Positions 7,052 to 13,806 are shown, numbered from the stretch's first letter. The stretch: 18,245 bases of DNA from Nevskiaceae bacterium (GCA_031277355.1 JAITMN010000294.1:1-18245); one strand, 5' to 3'. Numbers and translations are program-made. Notes: generated from the letters alone by a model not told the origin.

Positions 7052-7899
7052 TGCGTTGCCTCGTTGGGTTGGGCCGGATCGACCGGCTGAGTGTCCAGGG
7101 TCTGGGCATCATTTGCCACATCGGCAAGGTTCAGCACGATTTCCTGTTGTGCGCCGTTGCGGATCACCGTGACCCGCGCTTCGGCCACGGACGACAGTGT
7201 GCTGAAAATTTCCCCGCCCCGGGAGGGGTCATCGAGCGTGGTGCCGTTGATCGCGGTGACCAGATCGCCGGCGCGAAGCCCGAGCCGGTTGAAGGCGGCC
7301 TGATTCGGGCCAGGGTAGATGCGGTAGCCGCGCTGGCGTCCGTCGGCCATCACGGCCTGCGGGCGCAGCACCTGGCCGATCACGCCGGGGTTTTCCTGCA
7401 CGAATTGCCGCACCCGTTCGCCACCGGCGACGGGCGGGGGTGGGGGAGGCGGCGCACCGGTGGCAAAGCGCCGGGGCAGCGGCAGCGATTCGAGGCTGCC
7501 CCCGCGATCCAGCAACACGCGGTCTGGCAGCACCGAATGGAGCCTTGCGCCGCCCGGCAGCGCCGCGCCGACGGCATAGACCTTGAGGGCCGATGCCGTG
7601 GGCCCGATCAGCGCCAGGCCCCGCGCCGGGTCCGCGTCGGCGACAATGCCCGACAGCACCAGCGCCAGATTCGTGGTCGGCGCGTTGGCCGGGTTGCTGT
7701 TGGCCGCCGGCGCGCTGCCGAACAGGTTGGCGCGCAGGATCGAGGGCAGGTCTGCGGCGGGGCGGGGCGCGGCCACGGCGACGTCTCCCGAAGGCGGCGG
7801 CGCGGGCGGCGGCCCGGAGGCCGTCAGTAACGCGGCCAGCCGCACGCCGATCAGTACGACCAGTATTCCGGCGACCCAGCGTGGTGCGCTGGCGGCCAT
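7048..7899 (-). CDS. gspC: Type II secretion system inner-membrane linker protein GspC
   Basis: From the ATG at 7897-7899 the product has 283 residues. This start is preferred over the ATG nine codons upstream (7924-7926) because AAGGGG lies just before it at proper spacing. A single membrane anchor WVAGILVVLIGVRLAALL (8-25) is followed by a Pro/Ala-rich periplasmic linker. The homology region (about 50-145) begins LPSILRANLFG and contains LVLSGIVADADPARGLALIG, which contacts GspD N0. A run of seven prolines (150-156) follows. The C-terminal PDZ domain (about 185-258) has RIYPGPNQAAFNRLGLRAGD and DLVTAINGTTL. A PDZ rather than a coiled coil at the C-terminus is the Vibrio/Erwinia-type arrangement. 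GspC couples the inner-membrane platform to the secretin and helps select substrates. It is the first gene of the minus-strand run. Confidence 0.93.
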   Translation of the reverse strand: MAASAPRWVAGILVVLIGVRLAALLTASGPPPAPPPSGDVAVAAPRPAADLPSILRANLFGSAPAANSNPANAPTTNLALVLSGIVADADPARGLALIGPTASALKVYAVGAALPGGARLHSVLPDRVLLDRGGSLESLPLPRRFATGAPPPPPPPVAGGERVRQFVQENPGVIGQVLRPQAVMADGRQRGYRIYPGPNQAAFNRLGLRAGDLVTAINGTTLDDPSRGGEIFSTLSSVAEARVTVIRNGAQQEIVLNLADVANDAQTLDTQPVDPAQPNEATQ

Positions 7900-7903
7900 G
7901 CGA

Positions 7904-7909
7904 TCCCCT
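7904..7909 (-). promoter_or_regulatory. Ribosome binding site of gspC
   Basis: Reading the minus strand, AAGGGGATCGC precedes the ATG at 7897-7899. The purine run fits 16S rRNA pairing and decides the start against the upstream in-frame ATG at 7924-7926, which has no such site. Confidence 0.6.
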
Positions 7910-7935
7910 TGAAAAATTGAAGCCACGATTCAACT

Positions 7936-7965
7936 ATTATGCGCAGTACCCAAGTTCACGCTCAA
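7936..7965 (-). promoter_or_regulatory. Putative sigma-70 promoter of the gspCDEF run
   Basis: On the minus strand, TTGAGC (7960-7965) and CATAAT (7936-7941) are separated by 18 bases. The -10 matches the consensus at 5 of 6 positions and the -35 at 4 of 6. Transcription would start near 7929, about 30 bases before the chosen gspC start. It lies in the 105-base divergent gap with clpS, where no equally good plus-strand promoter is visible. Confidence 0.45.
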
Positions 7966-8004
7966 GCAGTTGTTTTGGCTTCACAAATCAATCACATTGA
8001 CGTC

Positions 8005-8388
8005 ATGAGACTGTCGCCTGACAGCGACCCCGTGCAATTTCGCGGCATTGTGGCCGCTGCGGCCGAAGAAGACCCGCCTGGCTGGCTCGATGAGGGGCGC
8101 GGTCTGGTGGTCGAAGAGGCGCAGCCGCAGGTCAAGCAGCCGCCGCTGTACAACGTCGTGCTGCTCAACGACGACTACACGCCGATGGAGTTCGTCGTCG
8201 ACGTGCTGGAACGCTTCTTTCGCATGGATCGCTCGGCGGCCACGAGGATCATGCTGGAGGTGCATGTGAAGGGGCGCGGTATTTGCGGCGTGTTCACCTA
8301 CGAGATCGCCGAGACCAAAGTCGCGCAGGTGATGAACTATTCGCGCGACAATCAGCATCCGTTGATGTGCACGATGGAAGAGGCATGA
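8005..8388 (+). CDS. clpS: ATP-dependent Clp protease adaptor ClpS (N-degron recognition)
   Basis: The conserved core (about 45-127) is unmistakable: LYNVVLLNDDYTPMEFVVDVL, MLEVHVKGRGICGVFTYEIA, and the ending NQHPLMCTMEEA. The residues that hold N-terminal Leu/Phe/Tyr/Trp in Escherichia coli ClpS (Asn34, Asp35, Asp36, Met40, Met62, His66) are all kept, here at about N55, D56, D57, M61, M83 and H87. ClpS delivers N-end-rule substrates to ClpA. From ATG 8005 the protein has 127 residues, some 20 more than usual; an in-frame ATG at 7939 would give 149. No good ribosome site marks either, and GTGs at 8032 and 8050 are alternatives, so the start is uncertain. clpA follows after 13 bases, making a clpS-clpA operon. 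Confidence 0.93.
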   Translation: MRLSPDSDPVQFRGIVAAAAEEDPPGWLDEGRGLVVEEAQPQVKQPPLYNVVLLNDDYTPMEFVVDVLERFFRMDRSAATRIMLEVHVKGRGICGVFTYEIAETKVAQVMNYSRDNQHPLMCTMEEA

Positions 8389-8391
8389 ACC

Positions 8392-8396
8392 GGAGA
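8392..8396 (+). promoter_or_regulatory. Ribosome binding site of clpA
   Basis: GGAGA stands five bases before the GTG at 8402-8404. It supports the GTG as the true clpA start, whose product begins with the standard MLSNELE-type sequence. Confidence 0.6.
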
Positions 8397-8401
8397 CGCA
8401 C

Positions 8402-10687
8402 GTGCTTTCCAATGAACTTGAAAACCGGCTGAACCACGCTTTCGCGCAGGCGCGCGAGGCGCGGCATGAATACCTGACCGTCGAGCATCTGCTGCTGGGC
8501 ATACTCGAAGCGCCGAAGGTGCGCGAGATTCTGCGCGCCTGCGGCGCGGACCTGGCGCGCCTTGAAGAAGAACTGCGCCGCCACATCGACGACACCACGC
8601 CGCGCATCGTGCGGGGCGAGGATGATCGCGAGGTTCAGCCCACACTGGGATTCCAGCGCGTGCTGCAACGGGCGGTGTTTCAGGTGCAGTCTGGTGGCCG
8701 CCGCGACGTGGGCGTGTCCGACGTGCTGGTGGCGATCTTCAGCGAGAAGCAGAGTCATGCGGTGTTTCTGCTGGGGCAGCAGGGCGTCACGCGGCTGGAT
8801 GTCACCAACTACATCTCGCATGGGCTGTCGAAAGAGGCCGAAGCCAATCATCAGAAAGACGAGCCGGCGCCGGAAGGCGAGCGTGATGCCGAAGGCGGCA
8901 GTGCGCTCGATAAATTTGCGGTGAATCTGAACAAGGCCGCGCAGGAAGGCCGCATCGACCCGCTGATCGGCCGCCAACTGGAAGTGGAACGCACGATCGA
9001 AATTCTGTGCCGCCGCCGCAAGAACAATCCGCTGTATGTGGGCGAGGCCGGTGTGGGCAAGACGGCCATTGTCGAAGGTCTTGCGCGGCTGATCGTCGAG
9101 GGTCGCGTGCCGGATGTGCTGTCCGACTGCACGATCTACGCGCTCGACATGGGCGCACTGGTGGCCGGCACGAAATATCGCGGCGACTTCGAAAAGCGCC
9201 TGAAAGCCGTGCTTGCCGAAGTGCGCAAGCAGCCGGGCGCGATTTTGTTCATCGACGAAATCCACACGATTATTGGTGCGGGCGCGGCTTCGGGCGGCGT
9301 GATGGATGCGTCGAACCTGATCAAGCCGGTGCTGACCAGCGGCGAGTTGCGCTGCATCGGGTCCACCACCTATCAGGAATATCGCGGCATCTTCGAGAAG
9401 GATCACGCGCTGGCGCGGCGCTTCCAGAAAATCGACGTGGTGGAGCCTACGGTGGCCGAGACGGTGCAGATACTGATGGGCCTGCGCTCGCGCTATGAAG
9501 AACATCATGGCGTGAAGTACACCGACGCGGCGATACAGGCGGCGGCGGAATTGTCGGCGCGTCACATCAACGACCGGCACTTGCCCGACAAGGCTATCGA
9601 TGTTGTCGATGAAGCCGGCGCGCGAATGCGATTGAAGCCGCCGGGTGGTCATTCGATGGTGATCGACACCGGCGAGATCGAAGAAGTGGTCGCGCGCATC
9701 GCGCGGATTCCGGCCAAGACGGTGTCCACATCCGATCGCGAAGTGCTGCGCAATGTGGAGCGCAACCTGAAGCTTGTGATCTTCGGGCAGGACGCGGCCA
9801 TCGAAGCCCTGGGCGCGGCGATCAAGATGTCGCGCTCGGGTCTGGGCGATCAGAACAAGCCGGTGGGCAGCTTCCTGTTCGCCGGTCCCACTGGCGTGGG
9901 CAAAACCGAAGTCACGCGCCAGTTGGCGCTGGCGCTGGGCGTGGAATTGCTGCGCTTTGACATGTCCGAATACATGGAGCGTCACACGGTTTCGCGCCTG
10001 ATCGGTGCGCCGCCGGGCTATGTGGGCTTTGATCAGGGCGGGCTGCTCACCGAAGCGGTGTCCAAGCATCCGCATTGCGTGCTGCTGCTGGATGAAATCG
10101 AGAAGGCGCATCCGGATGTGTTCAACCTGCTGTTGCAGGTGATGGACCACGGCGCGCTGACCGACAACAACGGCCGCAAGACCGACTTCCGTCATGTGAT
10201 CATCGTGATGACGACGAACGCCGGCGCGCAGGAGATGAGCCGTCCCGGCATCGGTTTTGCGCCGCCCGACAACACCAGCGACGGGATGGAGGCGATTCGC
10301 CGCCTGTTCTCGCCGGAGTTTCGCAATCGCCTCGACGCGATCATCCAGTTTGCGGCGCTCACGAAGACGACGATCGAGCGCGTGGTCGAGAAGCTGTTGG
10401 TGGAAGTGGAGACGCAGCTTGAGAAGAAGGGCGTGCATCTGCTCGTGGACGACGGCGCCCGCGCCTGGCTGGTCGAGCATGGCTACGATCCGAAAATGGG
10501 CGCGCGACCGATGGCGCGGCTGATTCAGGAACAGATCAAGCGCCCGCTGGCCGAAGAATTGCTGTTCGGCAAACTGGTGGGCGGTGGAGAGGTGCGGGTT
10601 GGCGTCACGACCGATGGCAAGACGCTGTCGGTGAGCGTGCAACCGATGGGGCAGCCCGCGCTGCCCCAGTCGGTGGAGAGTGAGTAA
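8402..10687 (+). CDS. clpA: ATP-dependent Clp protease ATP-binding subunit ClpA
   Basis: The 761-residue product matches ClpA in length and order. The N domain (1-142) has LNHAFAQAREARHEYLTVEH and serves ClpS docking. The D1 AAA+ module carries Walker A GEAGVGKTA (214-222) and Walker B ILFIDEIHTI. The D2 module carries Walker A GPTGVGKTE (495-503), Walker B VLLLDEIEKAHPDV and sensor-2 GARPMARLI (700-708). The ClpP-docking loop has IGF at 617-619. ClpB is excluded because the long middle coiled coil is absent. ClpA unfolds substrates, including N-end-rule proteins brought by ClpS, and threads them into ClpP, which is not in this window. Translation starts at a GTG. The gene ends three bases from the convergent CsgG-like gene, with no room for a terminator between them. 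Confidence 0.98.
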   Translation: MLSNELENRLNHAFAQAREARHEYLTVEHLLLGILEAPKVREILRACGADLARLEEELRRHIDDTTPRIVRGEDDREVQPTLGFQRVLQRAVFQVQSGGRRDVGVSDVLVAIFSEKQSHAVFLLGQQGVTRLDVTNYISHGLSKEAEANHQKDEPAPEGERDAEGGSALDKFAVNLNKAAQEGRIDPLIGRQLEVERTIEILCRRRKNNPLYVGEAGVGKTAIVEGLARLIVEGRVPDVLSDCTIYALDMGALVAGTKYRGDFEKRLKAVLAEVRKQPGAILFIDEIHTIIGAGAASGGVMDASNLIKPVLTSGELRCIGSTTYQEYRGIFEKDHALARRFQKIDVVEPTVAETVQILMGLRSRYEEHHGVKYTDAAIQAAAELSARHINDRHLPDKAIDVVDEAGARMRLKPPGGHSMVIDTGEIEEVVARIARIPAKTVSTSDREVLRNVERNLKLVIFGQDAAIEALGAAIKMSRSGLGDQNKPVGSFLFAGPTGVGKTEVTRQLALALGVELLRFDMSEYMERHTVSRLIGAPPGYVGFDQGGLLTEAVSKHPHCVLLLDEIEKAHPDVFNLLLQVMDHGALTDNNGRKTDFRHVIIVMTTNAGAQEMSRPGIGFAPPDNTSDGMEAIRRLFSPEFRNRLDAIIQFAALTKTTIERVVEKLLVEVETQLEKKGVHLLVDDGARAWLVEHGYDPKMGARPMARLIQEQIKRPLAEELLFGKLVGGGEVRVGVTTDGKTLSVSVQPMGQPALPQSVESE

Positions 10688-10695
10688 GCCTTACT
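10683..10695. other. Palindrome joining two convergent stop codons (clpA / CsgG-like)
   Basis: AGTAAG-C-CTTACT contains the clpA TAA (10685-10687) and the minus-strand TAA of the CsgG-like gene (10691-10693). The arms are 6 bases around a single base, so it cannot form a normal terminator hairpin. Confidence 0.5.
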
Positions 10696-11737
10696 TCGTG
10701 ACGAGAATCTTCTTCACCCAGCCGCTGCCCTTGCCGGATTCGACCTGCACATAGCCATTTTCTTCCGCGCCCATGAAGATCATCTCTTCATTGCGGTCGA
10801 GCGTGGCCACGGCCTTGCCGTCGTCGGCTGCGGTGGCGAGGACTTTCACGCCGGCGATCTTCGGCGCGAGGATGTCGCCTTCGTTGAACACCGCGCCGGC
10901 CTTCGTCGTGCCGCCGGAGGCGGCTTCCTGCGCCAGCGTGCCCACGTCGCGTTGCAGGTTCGGATCGTTGCGCACCACGCGCACGACGTTGTTGTAGTTG
11001 TCGAGCAGCGAGGCGGCGATGATCTTGCCTTCGTTGGTGTTGGCGTAGCCGCCCACCGCGCCCGCCGCGCCGCCGCCGAACAGACCCAGGCCCAGACCCA
11101 GATCGGCCTTTCTCGTGCTGCCTTCGGCAGCGGCCACCTGGATGCCCGAACGCGCATCGGCCACCAGCATGCTGGTCTGCGCTTCCTTGAACTTCAGGCC
11201 GCCGACCAGTGCGCCCAGCACGCGGCCACGGCCACCGCCGATGATGCCGCCAATGGCTCCGCCGACGCCGCCGGCGTTGTTCTCGGAGAAGATCACGTTT
11301 GGCGTGAGCACGAAGTCGGCCGCCACCATCTGGCCGCCGCCGACGTTGGAGCCGCCGCGCAGTTCACCGCCGCCGGCCAGCGCGCGCTCCTGCATCAGAT
11401 TGGCCATGCCCTGACCGCGCTCCACGACGATGAAGCAGTTGGACTGCTGGATCATCAGGCGAATCAGGCTCACCGGCGATTGCAGTTGAAAGCGTGCCAG
11501 CGAACTCATCACATAGTCTTGCGGTTCGACGACGGCCATTGCGCCCATCGGCTTGTCGCAGCGTTCCAGTTCGCCCGACGCGCCTTCAGCGCCCTGTGTG
11601 CCAGCCGCGCCTTGAATCTCCGAGCCTCCTGCTCCTTTTTTTGCGCCGAGAATTCCTGCGGCCTGAACGCTGGTGGTCAGCAACAGACCGGATATCACTG
11701 CCGCGATGGAAAGAAGAGTGGAAGAGCGGGAATTCAT
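10691..11737 (-). CDS. Exported CsgG-like protein with C-terminal SH3-like domain
   Basis: The 348-residue product starts with a signal peptide (LLSIAAVISGLLLTTSVQA, cleavage about 26). The body resembles the CsgG/HfaB family: FIVVERGQGMANLMQERAL (about 102-120) matches the part where an unstable component is named by a degenerate ERxxL helix, ADFVLTPNVIF (140-150) a strand, and LKFKEAQTSMLVADARSGI (181-199) with AAAEGS the conserved trait-variant strand. Gly-rich stretches (152-186, 213-231) interrupt it. The C-terminus, from about 288 (DILAPKIAGVKVLATAADDG) to GSGWVKKILV, looks like a bacterial SH3 domain. No lipobox cysteine follows the signal, unlike CsgG proper, a lipoprotein pore. A periplasmic or surface role is inferred; a pore is not shown. 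The gene is divergent from the methyltransferase and convergent with clpA. Confidence 0.72.
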   Translation of the reverse strand: MNSRSSTLLSIAAVISGLLLTTSVQAAGILGAKKGAGGSEIQGAAGTQGAEGASGELERCDKPMGAMAVVEPQDYVMSSLARFQLQSPVSLIRLMIQQSNCFIVVERGQGMANLMQERALAGGGELRGGSNVGGGQMVAADFVLTPNVIFSENNAGGVGGAIGGIIGGGRGRVLGALVGGLKFKEAQTSMLVADARSGIQVAAAEGSTRKADLGLGLGLFGGGAAGAVGGYANTNEGKIIAASLLDNYNNVVRVVRNDPNLQRDVGTLAQEAASGGTTKAGAVFNEGDILAPKIAGVKVLATAADDGKAVATLDRNEEMIFMGAEENGYVQVESGKGSGWVKKILVTK

Positions 11738-11830
11738 GGTGGTGTGTCACCCTGTTGTGAGTTGTGAATATTGTTGGAACATTATGGCATGCTCGACGGC
11801 GGTTTTTCGTCGATGACCCAAGGAAGCCCG
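11738..11830. promoter_or_regulatory. Divergent promoter region with tandem heptamer and small stem-loop
   Basis: This 93-base gap separates the CsgG-like gene (minus) from the methyltransferase (plus). GTTGTGA occurs twice in direct tandem at 11754-11767. A possible plus-strand -10, CATTAT, lies at 11780-11785, but no -35 at good spacing is clear. A perfect 6-base stem (TCGACG/CGTCGA, 11793-11798 with 11808-11813, loop of 9) lies just ahead of the ribosome site AAGGAAG (about 11820-11826). No good minus-strand promoter is seen. Confidence 0.35.
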
Positions 11831-12847
11831 ATGGACGAAGCTCAAGATTATGTCAGCCAGATGATCGGTGGTTTCTGGGCCGCGCAGGTGGCCTGCGCCG
11901 CTGCAGCGTTGTCGCTGCCCGACCACCTGGCGGGCGAAGCGATGAATGCGGAGGAATTGGCCCGCGCGGCGGATGTGCATGCGCCTTCGGCGCACCGGCT
12001 GCTGCGCGCGATGGTGAGTCTGGGACTGTGTACGCAGCGCACGGACGGGCGCTTCACACTGACGCCAGCCGGCGGCTATCTGCGCGCCGACATGCCCGGC
12101 TCGGTGCGTGGCCGGGCGCTGTTCACCGGCGACATGCTGTGGAAGCAGTTCGGCGATCTGACCCATCAGGTGAAGACCGGCGAACCCACGCGGATGCTGC
12201 CCTCCGGCGCCGAAGGGTTCGAGGTGCTGAAGAACGATCCGCCCCGGCTGCATGCGTTCCAGTTGGCGATGGCCGAGAGCAGTCAGATGGCCGCGCGCGA
12301 GGCGATGAAGGCGTTTGATTTTGCGCGTTTCCAGCGCGTGATCGACGTGGGCGGCGGTTATGGCGGGCTGCTCACCGCGCTGCTGCAAGCGCACCCGCAT
12401 CAAAGTGGCGTGGTGTTCGATCTGCCGTTTCTGCAGGACGGCGCGCAGCGCTATCTCACGCAGGCCGGCGTGCAGCAGCGCGCCCGTTTCGTTGGCGGCA
12501 GTTTCTTCGAGGCGGTGCCGGTGCCCGCTGATTTCGATCTGATCCTGATGAAATACATCGTGCACGATTGGGACGATGCGCCGGCGCGCGTGATTCTGCA
12601 GAAGACTCGCGAGGCGACGCCAGAGGGTGCAACGCTGGTGCTGATCGAGCAGGTGGTCCCCGATGTGATCGACGCCACCGCCGCACATCAGGCGGTGATT
12701 CGCGCTGACCTGACGATGATGGGCATGGGCGGCAAGGAGCGCACGGGGCAGGAATATCGCGCGCTGCTGGCGCAGTGCGGCTGGCGTCTTGCCGCGACTA
12801 CGCGCTGCGGCCCGGCGTTTTGCGTGCTTGAAGCCCGGCCCGCGTGA
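11831..12847 (+). CDS. SAM-dependent O-methyltransferase (family 2, acetylserotonin/hydroxyneurosporene type)
   Basis: From the ATG at 11831, chosen because AAGGAAG stands just before it, the product has 338 residues; an upstream TTG (11771) could add 20. An N-terminal dimerisation/winged-helix domain (about 10-90) has LARAADVHAPSAHRLLRAM and FTLTPAGGYL. The Rossmann domain has the SAM-binding motif VIDVGGGYGGLLTALL (170-185), an acidic FDLPF (196-200), and the catalytic-base motif LMKYIVHDWDD (His245), with E273 in VLIEQVVP. This is the plant-type OMT fold (Pfam Methyltransf_2) used on hydroxylated small aromatics or isoprenoids. The substrate is unknown and no biosynthetic partner lies nearby. 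It faces infA tail to tail at a 6-base gap. Some bacterial genes of this family act in secondary metabolism. Confidence 0.88.
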   Translation: MDEAQDYVSQMIGGFWAAQVACAAAALSLPDHLAGEAMNAEELARAADVHAPSAHRLLRAMVSLGLCTQRTDGRFTLTPAGGYLRADMPGSVRGRALFTGDMLWKQFGDLTHQVKTGEPTRMLPSGAEGFEVLKNDPPRLHAFQLAMAESSQMAAREAMKAFDFARFQRVIDVGGGYGGLLTALLQAHPHQSGVVFDLPFLQDGAQRYLTQAGVQQRARFVGGSFFEAVPVPADFDLILMKYIVHDWDDAPARVILQKTREATPEGATLVLIEQVVPDVIDATAAHQAVIRADLTMMGMGGKERTGQEYRALLAQCGWRLAATTRCGPAFCVLEARPA

Positions 12848-12856
12848 GCCGGCTCA
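12845..12856. other. Perfect 12-base palindrome joining two convergent stop codons (methyltransferase / infA)
   Basis: TGAGCCGGCTCA holds the methyltransferase TGA (12845-12847) and the minus-strand infA TGA (12854-12856). There is no loop and no T-run, so it is not a standard terminator. Confidence 0.5.
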
Positions 12857-13072
12857 GCGGCCGCGGTAGACGATGCGGCCCTTGCTCAGATCGTAGGGCG
12901 TCATCTCCACGGTGACCTGATCGCCGGTGAGGATGCGGATGTAGTTCTTGCGCATCTTGCCGGAGATGTGCGCGGTGACGACATGGCCGTTTTTCAACTG
13001 CACGCGAAACGTCGTGTTTGGCAGAGTCTCCACGACTTCGCCTTCCATCTGTATCGCATCGTCTTTGGCCAT
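12854..13072 (-). CDS. infA: Translation initiation factor IF-1
   Basis: The 72-residue product is a full-length IF-1: MAKDDAIQMEGEVVETLPNT, FRVQLKNGHVVTAHISGKMR, and DLSKGRIVYRGR at the end. It is the single OB-fold protein that binds the ribosomal A site during initiation. The length and sequence are those of typical gammaproteobacterial IF-1. The start is ATG 13070-13072; only a distant GGAAA precedes it. It lies 65 bases downstream of aat on the same strand, with its own putative promoter in that gap, and converges on the methyltransferase gene at its 3' end. Confidence 0.98.
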   Translation of the reverse strand: MAKDDAIQMEGEVVETLPNTTFRVQLKNGHVVTAHISGKMRKNYIRILTGDQVTVEMTPYDLSKGRIVYRGR

Positions 13073-13108
13073 GTGCTGCGGAATTTCCGGTGACTTTCAG
13101 GGCGCAGG

Positions 13109-13137
13109 ATTCTGCATAAAGCGGCGCGGCAATGCAA
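13109..13137 (-). promoter_or_regulatory. Putative sigma-70 promoter of infA
   Basis: On the minus strand, TTGCAT (13132-13137) and CAGAAT (13109-13114) are 17 bases apart, each matching consensus at 4 of 6 positions. The -35 abuts the aat stop codon. Transcription would start near 13102, leaving a leader of about 30 bases before the infA ATG. Confidence 0.4.
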
Positions 13138-13806
13138 TTACCCGGAGGATTGGGCGGCAAGATGGCTCAGATATTCCCGCCGGGGCATCGCCTGACTGCC
13201 CAGGCTGCGCAAATGCGCCGACGGCAACTGGCAGTCGATCAGCGTGATGCCGCGCGCCGGGCACTGGCCCACCAGATGCGCCAGCGCGGCTTTGGAGGCG
13301 TCGTCGCGGCGCGAGAACATCGATTCTCCGCAGAAAACAGGGCCCACGCGCACACCGTACAGACCGCCGGCCAGTTCGCCGTCGCGCCAGATTTCGATGC
13401 TGTGCGCATCGCCGCGCCGGGCCAGATCGATGTACGCCGCGCGCATCTCGGGGGTGATCCAGGTGCCAAGCGCACCACTGCGGTCGGCGGCGCAGCCGTC
13501 GACCACGGCGGGAAAATCCTGATTTTCCGTAATGCGAAATTCCCCGCGCCGCAGCCGGCGCAGCAGGCTGCGCGAGGCGTGAAATTGCGCCGGCAGCAGC
13601 ACTTCGCGCGGATCGGGCGACCACCACAGCACCGGCTGGCCCGGCAGGTACCACGGAAAAATGCCGCGACGGTAGGCGGCCAGCAGACGCGGCACCGACA
13701 GATCACCGCCACCGGCCAGGAGGCCCGGCGGGTCGTCGAGCGCGAGCGCAACGTCGGGGAAGTGCTCCGGCGGCGCGTCGGCGGAAATCCAGTGCAGCTT
13801 CTTCAT
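13138..13806 (-). CDS. aat: Leucyl/phenylalanyl-tRNA-protein transferase
   Basis: From ATG 13804-13806 the product has 222 residues. The reading frame stays open further upstream to 14205, but Aat proteins begin at this point (MKKLHWI) and the upstream stretch overlaps the FemAB-like gene. Family motifs run in order: GLLAGGGDLS (28-37), AAYRRGIFPWY (43-53), LWWSPDPR (61-68), LGTWITPEM (113-121), GELAGGLYGV (143-152), CGESMFSR (159-166) and DCQLPSAHLRSLGS (191-204). The enzyme transfers Leu or Phe from tRNA to proteins with N-terminal Lys or Arg, creating N-degrons read by ClpS-ClpA, both encoded nearby. It starts 10 bases after the FemAB-like gene, as the third gene of a trxB-FemAB-aat group. 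No ate (arginyltransferase) gene is present. Confidence 0.97.
   Translation of the reverse strand: MKKLHWISADAPPEHFPDVALALDDPPGLLAGGGDLSVPRLLAAYRRGIFPWYLPGQPVLWWSPDPREVLLPAQFHASRSLLRRLRRGEFRITENQDFPAVVDGCAADRSGALGTWITPEMRAAYIDLARRGDAHSIEIWRDGELAGGLYGVRVGPVFCGESMFSRRDDASKAALAHLVGQCPARGITLIDCQLPSAHLRSLGSQAMPRREYLSHLAAQSSG

Noticed and set aside
7900..7926. Longer GspC start at the ATG 7924-7926
   Set aside because: It has no ribosome site, whereas the ATG at 7897-7899 has AAGGGG at good spacing, and the extra residues would precede the membrane anchor without family support.
8294..10642. 782-codon open frame on the minus strand across clpA
   Set aside because: It lies wholly opposite clpA, is extremely rich in His, Arg and Gln, shows no domain, and is the usual mirror frame of a GC-rich gene.
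10681..10700. Rho-independent terminator between clpA and the CsgG-like gene
   Set aside because: The palindrome has a one-base centre and short arms, and no T-run follows on either strand.
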